A stretch of DNA of 64,000 bases. Source: DATMGU01 sp035555315 (GTDB lineage: Bacteria > Pseudomonadota > Alphaproteobacteria > ATCC43930 > CGMCC-115725). The stretch is taken from assembly GCA_035555315.1 (NCBI GenBank), contig DATMGU010000010.1, forward strand, positions 1 to 64,000, read 5' to 3'. The position numbers and the translations under genes are program-made. The notes under the pieces are model-generated. The model was not told the DNA's origin, did not search any database, and was given only the letters and a program-made list of their open reading frames with translations. Position 1 is the stretch's first letter. Each line of letters starts with the position of its first letter. Shown piece after piece: positions 21,806 to 31,442 of this stretch.

Positions 21806-24468
21806 CCGTTGGCGCCGGACAGCGGACCTTGCTAGACTCGGACAAGGCGCCCGACTCCGGGTCGGGCTATATCGCGAGGGCGCCGATGCCATCCGTGCAC
21901 CAGAGCTCCGCCATCCCCCAAACCGCCTCTCGGGCCGCCGGGACAACCGACACCGCGGCCGGACCGGCCGGTCGTTCGGCGGGGTTGCTGAACCGCGTTC
22001 TATCGGCCCCCCATGCGGCGTTGGCCGGGGTAGGGGGCGTCACCGCGCTGGCGGCGATCGGTCTCGGCGTTCTCGTGATCGCCCCGCCGACGGATCCCGT
22101 CATCTTTCGATCGACCGCCTTGGCCATCGTCGCGGCGCTGGCGGCGCTGTCCTGCCTGGCCACCCTTGGCACGGTCTATCTCGGTCGGCACGCCAAACAC
22201 GATGTCCTGCTGGGCGACGCGTTGGACGCTGTTTCGACGGCCCATTTCATCCTCGGCCCGGATCAGCGGGCGCTCTACGCCAACGCCGCTTGCGCCGCGC
22301 TGAGCCCGAAGGGCAAGCCGCCCTTGCAGGCGTTGCGCGAAGCCGCCGCAGATGACGAAGCGGCGGTAAGCGCGATCGATCGTCTGGCGGCATTGGGGGC
22401 GGCCGGCAGCTCCGGTGGCGAAGTCGTGCGGCTCGTCATGCCCGCCGGCATGCCCGGTCATGTCCCGACGTGGTTTCAGATCAGGGTGCAGCCCTTGGCC
22501 GACCGGCCGGGCGCCGTGCTCTGGATCCTCGATGACGTCACCGCCCAGTACCAGATGCGCCAGGTGATCGACGGCGAGAAGGTGCAGCTGTTCGATTTCA
22601 TCGATAAGGCACCGATCGGCCTCTATTCGATCGACGATACCGGCCGCTTCCTTTTGGCCAACCAAACGCTGGCCGATTGGCTTGGGACCACCGCGGAAAG
22701 CCTGGTCAATGACGGCGCGCTCCTGCAGGATTTCCTGCTGTCCGATCAGCCGGCGAGCCGTCAGGCCTTCGATCCCTACGCGCCGGCCGAAGGGCTGGAA
22801 GTGATTCTGAGCGGCCGGCAGGGTAGGGTGCTGAACGCCTCGATCAGCCAAACGGTCGAGCCGCGCGGCGACAGTCTCAGCACCCGGTCGGTGATCCGCG
22901 ACTTGGCGCCCGAGCGGGTCTGGGAAGAGGCGCTGCGTTTGTCGCGGCAACGGTTTCAGCGGTTCTTCGAGATCGCACCGGTCGGCATCGCCCTGGTCGA
23001 TGTCAATGGCCGGCTGAAGGAGACCAACCGCGCGCTCGACATGCTGCTGGATGACGGCCGCGGTCGGCTGCAGGGCCATGACCTGTTCGAGTTCATCAAT
23101 GCCGATTTCCAGAGCGAGATCACCACGCGCCTGGACCTCGTGGCACGCGGCGAGGTCGTCGCCCGGCCGCTCGAGATCCGCATCAAGAGCCCGCGCGAGA
23201 AGACGGTGGCGCTGTTCGTCAGCCGGTTGGAGGCGCCCGACGGCACGCTGTCCGGGCTGATCCTGCATTTCATCGACATGACCGAGCAGAAGAGCCTCGA
23301 GATCCAGTTCGCCCAGTCGCAGAAGATGCAGGCTGTCGGTCAGCTCGCCGGTGGCGTCGCGCATGATTTCAACAATCTGCTGACTGCCATGATCGGCTTT
23401 TGCGACCTGCTGCTGCTGCGCTTCCGGCCGGGTGACCAGTCTTTCGCCGATATCATGCAGATCAAGCAGAACGCCAACCGCGCGGCCAATCTGGTGCGCC
23501 AGCTCCTGGCCTTCTCCCGCCAGCAGACGCTGCAACCGCGCGTGCTCAACATCACCGACGTGCTGGCCGAACTCAGCCACCTGCTGAACCGGCTGATCGG
23601 CGAGAACATCGACCTCAAGATGGTGCATGGCCGCGATCTGGGGCTGGTGAAGGTCGATCAGGGGCAGCTCGAACAAGTCATCATCAATCTGGCCGTGAAC
23701 GCGCGCGACGCGATGCATGGCGGCGGTACGCTGACGATTCGCACGACCAACGTGCTGGATCACGACCCGGCGCAGCGCGGCCTCGAGATCATGCCGCCGG
23801 GCGACTATGTCCTGATCGAGGTGACCGATACCGGCGTCGGCATCCCGCGCGAGAACCTCGTGCGCATTTTCGAACCGTTCTTTTCAACCAAGGAGGTCGG
23901 CTCGGGCACCGGTCTCGGCCTCTCGACGGTCTATGGCATCGTCAAGCAAACCGGCGGCTTCATCTTCGTCGAAAGCCTGGTCGGTTCCGGCACGACCTTC
24001 TCGATCTATCTGCCGCGACACCGCCAGACCGAGCAGGCCGCGCGCGCGCGCGCCGAGCCGATCGAGGCCGTTCTGCCGCGCGATCTTACCGGCGTGGGCA
24101 CGGTGTTGCTGGTCGAGGACGAGGATCCGGTCCGCATGTTCAGCGCCCGGGCGCTGCGCAACAAGGGCTACACGGTGATCGAGGCCAAGAGCGGTGATCA
24201 GGCCCTGGCGATCATCCAGGAGGGCAGCCAGGTGATCGATCTGGTCGTGACCGATGTGGTGATGCCCCGCATGGACGGACCGGCGCTGGTGAAGCAGCTG
24301 CGCGAGCTGCATCCGGAAATGAAGGTGATCTTCATCTCCGGATATACCGAGGACACCTTCCGCAAGCGGCTGGACGACGATGCCGGCATGCATTTCCTGG
24401 CGAAGCCCTTCACGCTGAAGCAGCTGGCCGGAAAGGTGAAGGAAATCATCTCGGGGACCCCCGGCTAG
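21802..24468 (+). CDS. cckA: CckA hybrid histidine kinase of the CtrA pathway
   Basis: An 888-residue hybrid kinase matching CckA, which controls CtrA through ChpT. Two N-terminal membrane segments (about 72-94 and 101-127) are followed by PAS-like domains, a HisKA domain with phospho-acceptor H521 in GGVAHDFNNLLTAMIGFCDL, an ATPase domain (NLAVNARDAMHGGG; DTGVGIPRENLVRIFEPFFSTKEVG; GTGLGLSTVYGIV) and a C-terminal receiver with D818 in VVTDVVMPRMDG. The ATG at 21802 overlaps the fliR stop by 4 bases and is preferred; Met at 21886 is an alternative. Co-transcription with fliE-fliQ-fliR, without the usual flhB between, ties this master regulator directly to flagellar expression. Confidence 0.9.
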   Translation: MTVGAGQRTLLDSDKAPDSGSGYIARAPMPSVHQSSAIPQTASRAAGTTDTAAGPAGRSAGLLNRVLSAPHAALAGVGGVTALAAIGLGVLVIAPPTDPVIFRSTALAIVAALAALSCLATLGTVYLGRHAKHDVLLGDALDAVSTAHFILGPDQRALYANAACAALSPKGKPPLQALREAAADDEAAVSAIDRLAALGAAGSSGGEVVRLVMPAGMPGHVPTWFQIRVQPLADRPGAVLWILDDVTAQYQMRQVIDGEKVQLFDFIDKAPIGLYSIDDTGRFLLANQTLADWLGTTAESLVNDGALLQDFLLSDQPASRQAFDPYAPAEGLEVILSGRQGRVLNASISQTVEPRGDSLSTRSVIRDLAPERVWEEALRLSRQRFQRFFEIAPVGIALVDVNGRLKETNRALDMLLDDGRGRLQGHDLFEFINADFQSEITTRLDLVARGEVVARPLEIRIKSPREKTVALFVSRLEAPDGTLSGLILHFIDMTEQKSLEIQFAQSQKMQAVGQLAGGVAHDFNNLLTAMIGFCDLLLLRFRPGDQSFADIMQIKQNANRAANLVRQLLAFSRQQTLQPRVLNITDVLAELSHLLNRLIGENIDLKMVHGRDLGLVKVDQGQLEQVIINLAVNARDAMHGGGTLTIRTTNVLDHDPAQRGLEIMPPGDYVLIEVTDTGVGIPRENLVRIFEPFFSTKEVGSGTGLGLSTVYGIVKQTGGFIFVESLVGSGTTFSIYLPRHRQTEQAARARAEPIEAVLPRDLTGVGTVLLVEDEDPVRMFSARALRNKGYTVIEAKSGDQALAIIQEGSQVIDLVVTDVVMPRMDGPALVKQLRELHPEMKVIFISGYTEDTFRKRLDDDAGMHFLAKPFTLKQLAGKVKEIISGTPG

Positions 24469-24572
24469 CGGGGACCAGCCAAGCCGGCGAGTCGCGGCGG
24501 CGAAGGGCCCTGTCGGGCTGTGTTCTCCGTCGGGCTGGGCCCGGATCCCTCGAAAATACCCCTGGTGCTCGG

Positions 24573-24587
24573 GAACAAATCATGTAC
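24573..24587 (+). promoter_or_regulatory. Possible LexA (SOS) site upstream of recA
   Basis: GAACAAATCATGTAC has the layout GAAC-N7-GAAC, the reverse complement of the alphaproteobacterial LexA site GTTC-N7-GTTC, with one mismatch (GTAC). It lies 50 bases upstream of recA and overlaps a TACAGT that could be a -10 element (24585-24590). The rest of the 24469-24637 gap shows nothing clear. Confidence 0.45.
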
Positions 24588-24637
24588 AGTGATGCGCGTT
24601 GCATCACTTCCGCCCGTATGAAATAAGGGGATCGGTT

Positions 24638-25708
<1,071 letters not shown>

Positions 25709-25777
25709 GCCCGGAACCGAGACGGGCCTGAGGCGTCACCTCGGCTTAACCCTTCGCCCTCCTGGACACATCCCGGC

Positions 25778-25816
25778 CGCACCGCTTAAAAGGCGGTGCG
25801 CCGGAGCGATCTCCGG
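25778..25816 (+). other. Two adjacent perfect hairpins between recA and alaS
   Basis: An 8-bp stem, CGCACCGC (25778-25785) with GCGGTGCG (25793-25800) and loop TTAAAAG, is directly followed by a 6-bp stem CCGGAG-CGAT-CTCCGG (25801-25816). No T-run follows, so they are not standard terminators. They sit in the alaS leader, 22 bases before its start, and could act in mRNA processing, Rho-dependent termination of recA or control of alaS translation. Confidence 0.6.
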
Positions 25817-25837
25817 TCGGAGTAGGGACGTTCCCAA

Positions 25838-28504
25838 ATGCAGACCGCGAACGATATCCGCACCACGTTTCTCGACTATTTCGCGCGCAACGGCCATACG
25901 CCGGTGGCCTCGGGCCCGCTGGTGCCGCGCAACGACCCCACCTTGTTGTTCACCAACGCAGGGATGGTACCGTTCAAGAACGTCTTCACCGGCGTCGAGA
26001 CGCGGCCCTATCAGCGTGCGGCGACCGCGCAGAAATGTGTGCGCGCCGGTGGCAAGCACAACGATCTGGAAAATGTCGGCTATACCGCGCGGCATCACAC
26101 CTTCTTCGAGATGCTCGGCAATTTCTCGTTCGGCGACTATTTCAAGGAACGGGCGATCGAGCTCGCCTGGAATTTGATCACCCGCGAGTACGGTCTGCCC
26201 AAGGAACGTCTGCTGGTCACCGTCTATGCCGAGGACGAGGACGCGGCGGGGCTGTGGAAGAAGATCGCCGGTCTCGGCGACGACCGCATCATCCGCATCC
26301 CGACCAGCGATAATTTCTGGTCGATGGGCGAGACCGGCCCCTGCGGCCCGTGTTCGGAGATCTTCTTCGACCATGGCCCCAAGATCGCGGGCGGCCCGCC
26401 GGGCAGCGCCGATCAGGATGGCGACCGGTTCATCGAGATCTGGAACCTGGTGTTCATGCAGTTCGAGCAGGTCAGCGCCGGTCAGCGCGTGGCCTTGCCC
26501 CGCCCGTCGATCGATACCGGCATGGGGTTGGAGCGGATCACCGCCGTGCTGCAAGGCAAGCACGACAATTACGATATCGACCTGATGCGCGCGCTGATCG
26601 AAGCCTCGGCCGATGCCTCGGGGGCTGAACCGGACGGGAAATTCAAGATCTCGCACCGGGTCATCGCCGATCATCTGCGCGCGGCCTCGTTCCTGGTCGC
26701 CGATGGCGTCATGCCGTCGCGCGAAGGGCGCGGCTATGTGCTGCGCCGGATCATGCGCCGGGCGATGCGCCATGCGCATATCATGGGCTGTAGCGAACCC
26801 TTGATGTGGCGCCTGGTACCGGCCTTGGTCCGTCAGATGGGAACGGCCTATCCCGAGCTTGGGCGGGCCGAGGCGCTGATCACCGAGACGCTGAAGCTCG
26901 AGGAAAGCAATTTCAAGCAGACGCTCGATCGCGGCTTGAAACTGTTGGACGAGGAGACCGCCCGGCTTGGCGCCGACCAGCCGCTGCCGGGCGAGGTCGC
27001 GTTCAAGCTCTACGACACCTATGGCTTTCCGCTCGACCTCACCCAGGACGTGCTGCGCGGCCTGGGCCGGAGCGTCGCGGTCGAGGGCTTCGAGACGGCG
27101 ATGGCCCGGCAGCGGGCCGATGCGCGCAAGGCCTGGGTCGGCTCCGGCGACGCCAAGACCGATCCGGTCTGGTTCGATCTGCGCGACCGGCTGGGCGCCA
27201 CCGAGTTCCTGGGCTATCACGAGGATACGGTCGAGGCGAAGGTGCTGGCGCTGGTCGTCGATGGTAAGGCGGTCGACGAGATCGGCGTCGGCGCGCGCGC
27301 GGCCCTGATCGTCAACCAGACACCGTTCTATGCCGAATCCGGCGGCCAATTGGGCGATACCGGTATCGCCCTGGCCGGCGGTGGTCGGTTCGTGATCGAG
27401 GATACGGTGAAGCGGCTCGGCGACCTTTGGGTCCATATGGGCCAGCTCGCCAGCGGTACGATCAAAGTCGGCGACGAGGCGAAACTCAGCATCGACACCA
27501 CCCGCCGCGCCAAACTGCGTGCCAATCACTCGGTGACCCATCTGGTGCACGAGGCGCTGCGCCGCCGCCTCGGCCAGCATGTCAGCCAGAAGGGCTCGCT
27601 GGTGACGCCGGACCGGATGCGGTTCGATTTCAGCCAGCCCAAGCCGATGAGCGAGCAGGAAGTCGAGGATGTCGAGGCGGAGGTCAATGAGCGGATCCGT
27701 CAGAACACGCCGGTGACCACCCGGCTGATGACGCCCGACGCCGCGATCGAGGAGGGGGCGCTCGCCCTGTTCGGCGAGAAATACGGCGAGGAAGTCCGCG
27801 TCGTCGCCATGGGCGGCGTCGATGGCGATGCCGACGGGAAGGGCCGACCTTATTCGATCGAGCTGTGCGGCGGCACCCATGTGCGGCAGACCGGCGATAT
27901 CGGCACGATGCGCATCGTCACCGAGGCGGCGGTCGCGTCCGGTATCCGGCGTATCGAGGTGGTGACCGGCGCCGCCGCCGAGAGCCATGCCGCCACCCAG
28001 GAACGGTTGTTGCGTGAAGCGGCCGCCCTGTTGAAGTCCAATCCGGCCGAACTGCCGACCCGCATCGCGGCGCTGGTCGAGGAGCGCAAGCGGCTGGAGC
28101 GGGAGCTGGGCGATGCCCGTCGACTGCTCGCCCGGGGCGGCAACGGTGCTACCACCGAGGTGCGGGAGGTCGCCGGCATCAAATTCGACGCCCGATCCGT
28201 TGGCGAGTTGCCGGCCAAGGAGTTGCGCACGCTGGCCGAGGATATGCGGCGCGAGATCGGCTCGGGCATCATCGCCCTGGTGTCGAGCCAGGAGGGCAAG
28301 GCGTCCTTGGTCGTGGCGGTGACCGATGATCTGGTGTCGCGCATCGGCGCCGTGGAATTGGTCCAGGCCGGGGCGGCGGCCCTGGGCGGTGCCGGCGGCG
28401 GCGGCCGGCCGACCATCGCGCAGGCCGGCGGCCCGGATGCCGCCCGCGCGGCCGACGCGCTCTCGACGATCGAGCGGACGCTGACGGAGCGGCTTGGCGG
28501 GTAG
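25838..28504 (+). CDS. alaS: Alanyl-tRNA synthetase
   Basis: An 888-residue AlaRS that charges tRNA-Ala. The N-terminal class II catalytic core is clear (NDPTLLFTNAGMVPFKNVFTG, ENVGYTARHHTFFEMLGNFS). The editing domain keeps the zinc ligands HLVHEAL (HxxxH) and CGGTHV (CxxxH), and the C-terminal C-Ala domain ends near GGRPTIAQAGG. Length is typical (about 875-890). recA lies just upstream, a common arrangement in alphaproteobacteria. A bidirectional terminator separates it from the convergent icd. Confidence 0.98.
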   Translation: MQTANDIRTTFLDYFARNGHTPVASGPLVPRNDPTLLFTNAGMVPFKNVFTGVETRPYQRAATAQKCVRAGGKHNDLENVGYTARHHTFFEMLGNFSFGDYFKERAIELAWNLITREYGLPKERLLVTVYAEDEDAAGLWKKIAGLGDDRIIRIPTSDNFWSMGETGPCGPCSEIFFDHGPKIAGGPPGSADQDGDRFIEIWNLVFMQFEQVSAGQRVALPRPSIDTGMGLERITAVLQGKHDNYDIDLMRALIEASADASGAEPDGKFKISHRVIADHLRAASFLVADGVMPSREGRGYVLRRIMRRAMRHAHIMGCSEPLMWRLVPALVRQMGTAYPELGRAEALITETLKLEESNFKQTLDRGLKLLDEETARLGADQPLPGEVAFKLYDTYGFPLDLTQDVLRGLGRSVAVEGFETAMARQRADARKAWVGSGDAKTDPVWFDLRDRLGATEFLGYHEDTVEAKVLALVVDGKAVDEIGVGARAALIVNQTPFYAESGGQLGDTGIALAGGGRFVIEDTVKRLGDLWVHMGQLASGTIKVGDEAKLSIDTTRRAKLRANHSVTHLVHEALRRRLGQHVSQKGSLVTPDRMRFDFSQPKPMSEQEVEDVEAEVNERIRQNTPVTTRLMTPDAAIEEGALALFGEKYGEEVRVVAMGGVDGDADGKGRPYSIELCGGTHVRQTGDIGTMRIVTEAAVASGIRRIEVVTGAAAESHAATQERLLREAAALLKSNPAELPTRIAALVEERKRLERELGDARRLLARGGNGATTEVREVAGIKFDARSVGELPAKELRTLAEDMRREIGSGIIALVSSQEGKASLVVAVTDDLVSRIGAVELVQAGAAALGGAGGGGRPTIAQAGGPDAARAADALSTIERTLTERLGG

Positions 28505-28555
28505 GAAGCTCGATGGCGAGCGCTCCAATGCGGAAGATCCCTGCTCGGACACAGC

Positions 28556-28589
28556 AAAACGGCCGGAAGATTTCCCCTCCGGCCGTTTT
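28556..28589. terminator. Bidirectional terminator between alaS and icd
   Basis: A perfect 12-bp stem AAAACGGCCGGA (28556-28567) pairs with TCCGGCCGTTTT (28578-28589) around a 10-base loop. A-run and T-run on the two sides allow it to end transcripts from both convergent genes. Confidence 0.9.
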
Positions 28590-28610
28590 CTCGTCCAACC
28601 TTAATCAGGC

Positions 28611-29825
28611 TTACTTCATCGCCAGCTTCAGACCTTCATCCAGCTTATCGAGGAACTGGTTGGTCGTGAGCCAGGGCTGATCCGGGTCGATCAGGATCGC
28701 CAGATCCTTGGTCATGAAACCGGCCTCGATCGTGTCGACGCAGACCTTTTCCAGGGTTTCCGCGAAGGTCTGCACGTCGGGCGTGTTGTCGAACTGACCG
28801 CGATAATACAGACCCCGGGTCCAGGCGAAGATCGACGCGACCGGGTTGGTCGAGGTCTCCTTGCCCTGCTGGAACTGCCGGTAATGCCGGGTGACCGTGC
28901 CATGGGCGGCCTCGGCCTCGACCGTCTTGCCATCGGGCGTCAGCAGCACCGACGTCATCATGCCGAGCGAGCCGAACCCCTGGGCCAGCGTGTCGGATTG
29001 CACGTCGCCGTCGTAGTTCTTGCAGGCCCAGACGAATTCGCCATGCCACTTCAACGCGCTGGCGACCATATCGTCGATCAGCCGGTGTTCGTAGCTGAGC
29101 TTCCGCTTGTCGAACTCGGCCTTGAACTCGGCGTCGAACACGGCCTGGAACAGATCCTTGAAGCGGCCGTCATAGGCCTTGAGGATGGTGTTCTTGGTCG
29201 AGAGATAGACCGGCCAGTTGCGCAGCAGCCCATAATTGAAGCAGGAGCGGGCGAAGCCCCGGATCGATTCGTCGAGGTTGTACATGCCCATCGCCACGCC
29301 GGCATCGGGGAACTCGAACACCTCGTACTCGACCGGCTTGCCGCCGTCCTTGGGCGTGAACTTCATGGTCAGGGTGCCGGCGCCGGGGACCAGGAAGTCG
29401 GTCGCCTTGTACTGGTCGCCGAAGGCGTGGCGGCCGATCACGATCGGCGCGGTCCAGGTCGTCACCAGCCGCGGCACGTTATTGCAGATGATCGGCTCGC
29501 GGAACACGGTGCCGCCCAGGATGTTGCGGATGGTGCCGTTGGGCGACTTCCACATCTTCTTGAGCTTGAATTCCTCGACCCGCTGCTCGTCCGGGGTGAT
29601 CGTGGCGCATTTCACGCCGACGCCGTATTGGGCGATGGCGTTGGCGCTGTCGACCGTAACCTTATCGTCCGTCGCATCGCGATGTTCGACGCCCAGATCG
29701 TAGTACTTAAGATCGATATCGAGGTAGGGCAGGATCAGCTTGTCCTTGATGAACTGCCAGATGATCCGGGTCATCTCGTCGCCATCGAGTTCGACCACCG
29801 GGGTCTTTACTTTGATCTTCGCCAT
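28611..29825 (-). CDS. icd: NADP-dependent isocitrate dehydrogenase
   Basis: A 404-residue homodimeric NADP-type isocitrate dehydrogenase of the citric acid cycle, of the subgroup common in alphaproteobacteria and eukaryotes. Landmarks are KVKTPVVELDGDEMTRIIWQ, the substrate-binding SPNGTIRNILGGTVFREPII, the metal-binding KNYDGDVQSDTLAQGFGSLGMM region and the cofactor segment AEAAHGTVTRHYRQFQQGKETSTNP. The protein is complete. It is convergent with alaS and shares a bidirectional terminator with it. Confidence 0.97.
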   Translation of the reverse strand: MAKIKVKTPVVELDGDEMTRIIWQFIKDKLILPYLDIDLKYYDLGVEHRDATDDKVTVDSANAIAQYGVGVKCATITPDEQRVEEFKLKKMWKSPNGTIRNILGGTVFREPIICNNVPRLVTTWTAPIVIGRHAFGDQYKATDFLVPGAGTLTMKFTPKDGGKPVEYEVFEFPDAGVAMGMYNLDESIRGFARSCFNYGLLRNWPVYLSTKNTILKAYDGRFKDLFQAVFDAEFKAEFDKRKLSYEHRLIDDMVASALKWHGEFVWACKNYDGDVQSDTLAQGFGSLGMMTSVLLTPDGKTVEAEAAHGTVTRHYRQFQQGKETSTNPVASIFAWTRGLYYRGQFDNTPDVQTFAETLEKVCVDTIEAGFMTKDLAILIDPDQPWLTTNQFLDKLDEGLKLAMK

Positions 29826-29952
29826 CGACTGTTTTCTCCAGAAAGCTTGCTAATCCGCCCGAAACCCGGCGGACAATATCATGGCGTCCTGCGCCGGCAA
29901 GCGGTTAGCCGACAGGTCTCGTTCGACGCCTCGCGCCACGGCGGGAGCCGCG

Positions 29953-30537
29953 TCACATCACCTTGGTGTCGACGCCGACGACCGGCTCGGGTGCCGCGTC
30001 GAGTGCTGCGAGCACCTCATCGATGCCACCGACGCATTGATAGAGCCGGCGGCAGCCTTCGCCGGCGAAGCGCGTCGCGATGATCTCGTCGATGAGCGTC
30101 CGCAGGGGCGCCCAATAGCCCGCGACATCGACCAGGATGACCGGCTTGTCATGCAGCCGCAATTGCTTCCAGGTCATGATCTCGAACGCCTCATCCAGCG
30201 TGCCGAAGCCGCCGGGCAGGATGATGAAGGCATCGGCCCGCGCCGCCATCAATTGCTTGCGCTCATGCATGGTTTCGACCACGACCAATTCGCTGAGGCC
30301 CGAATGGGCGACCTCGCGGTCGTGCAAGTGACGCGGGATGATGCCGGTGACTCGGCCGCCGGCGGCCAATGCGCCATCCGCCGCGAGCCCCATCAGGCCG
30401 ACACGTCCGCCGCCATAGATGAGGTCGATGCCGCGTGCGCCGACCAGCCGGCCAAGCTCGTAGGCGGCGTCTTTGTAGACCTGGTCGACCTGATTGGAGG
30501 AGCCGCAATAGACGCAAAGGCTGGTCACCTTCGCCAT
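29953..30537 (-). CDS. LOG-family nucleoside 5'-monophosphate phosphoribohydrolase
   Basis: A 194-residue LOG (lysine-decarboxylase-like, TIGR00730) protein. The family motif PGGFGTLDEAFEIMTWKQLR is present with the upstream MHERKQLMAARADAFIILPG, giving the PGGxGTxxE active site and its Arg. The Rossmann start SLCVYCGSSNQV and GLIYGGGRVGLMG-type loop (IDLIYGGGRVGLMGLAADGAL) fit. Family members release nucleobases such as cytokinins, or AMP-linked bases, from 5'-monophosphates; the bacterial substrate is often unclear. It is a single gene upstream of icd in the same direction, with a divergent gap toward the PagL-like gene. Confidence 0.88.
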   Translation of the reverse strand: MAKVTSLCVYCGSSNQVDQVYKDAAYELGRLVGARGIDLIYGGGRVGLMGLAADGALAAGGRVTGIIPRHLHDREVAHSGLSELVVVETMHERKQLMAARADAFIILPGGFGTLDEAFEIMTWKQLRLHDKPVILVDVAGYWAPLRTLIDEIIATRFAGEGCRRLYQCVGGIDEVLAALDAAPEPVVGVDTKVM

Positions 30538-30829
30538 GGTACAATCCTTCTTGAACTAGCCCTCTCTGGGAGGTGTGGACGGTTATGGAGGAAGAGGCTG
30601 AATCCCTACCCGTTGCCGTATCTTAGGCATCGGGGCCGCGGGCGGGATGATAAATCGACAGCGCGACGGGTGTCGCGAGCCATCTTGGCTCCGGCGGCGT
30701 TGATCGCGTCTATTGATCGCTCGGCCTTTAAGTCCGCCGCAAGGCCGGTTAGGGTGCCGGCCTGATTTCGTTTCTGTCGCCGCCAGCGCGCTCTGCCGGT
30801 TCTCCCCATCAACTAATCGCCGAGGGATC

Positions 30830-31408
30830 ATGCGTCGTTCAGCCTATCTCCTTGCCACCCTTCTGGCCGCCGCCAGTCCGCAACTCGCTCTGGCCCAGAC
30901 GGCGGATAGTGGCAAGATCGTCGATGAGTTGAAGGGCGGCATCTACGACCACGATGCCAGCGTACTCGGCCACCAGAAGGAAACCGGTGCCGACATCAAT
31001 CTGGAAGTGCTGTTCACCAGCCCGTCTTTCCTCGGGATCATCGGCTCGCCCCGGCCGATGGTGGGTGGTTTGGTCAATACCTCCGGCCAGACCGATCAGT
31101 TCTATTTCGGCCTGACCTGGGACTGGACCTTCGTGCACGACGTTTTCGCGTCCGGAGACGGATTTTATGTCGAAGGGTCGCTGGGCGGGTCCGTGCATGA
31201 CGGCAAGCTCGACGTGCAGGGCGCCGAGGCGCAACGCCGCAAATCGCTGGGCTCGCCGGTGCTGTTCCGCGAGGATGTCGATCTCGGTTACCGCTTCGCC
31301 CAGCGTTATTCGGTCGCGATCAGCCTCAACCACATCTCCGACGCGGATCTGGCAAAGCGCAACGAGGGTCTGAACGACGTCGGCCTCCGCTTCGGCTACA
31401 AGTTCTGA
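30830..31408 (+). CDS. PagL-like lipid A 3-O-deacylase (acyloxyacyl hydrolase)
   Basis: A 192-residue outer-membrane beta-barrel protein with a signal peptide cleaved near ALAQ (about residue 23). The barrel strands alternate, and the C-terminus ends in Phe (DVGLRFGYKF). The catalytic pattern HIS (in SLNHISDADLAKRNEGLND) matches the His-x-Ser pair of PagL, with a downstream acid. PagL removes the 3-O acyl chain of lipid A in the outer membrane. The ATG is preceded by GAGGGA. It lies 34 bases before hpnN, suggesting joint expression of lipid A trimming and hopanoid transport. Confidence 0.75.
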   Translation: MRRSAYLLATLLAAASPQLALAQTADSGKIVDELKGGIYDHDASVLGHQKETGADINLEVLFTSPSFLGIIGSPRPMVGGLVNTSGQTDQFYFGLTWDWTFVHDVFASGDGFYVEGSLGGSVHDGKLDVQGAEAQRRKSLGSPVLFREDVDLGYRFAQRYSVAISLNHISDADLAKRNEGLNDVGLRFGYKF

Positions 31409-31442
31409 GGACCCTCGGCTCGTTCCCAGTGTTCAGGGGAAT

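Noticed and set aside
25736..28552. 938-codon open frame on the minus strand opposite alaS
   Set aside because: alaS is intact with all motifs; the antisense frame has no recognisable domain and arises from GC-rich third positions.
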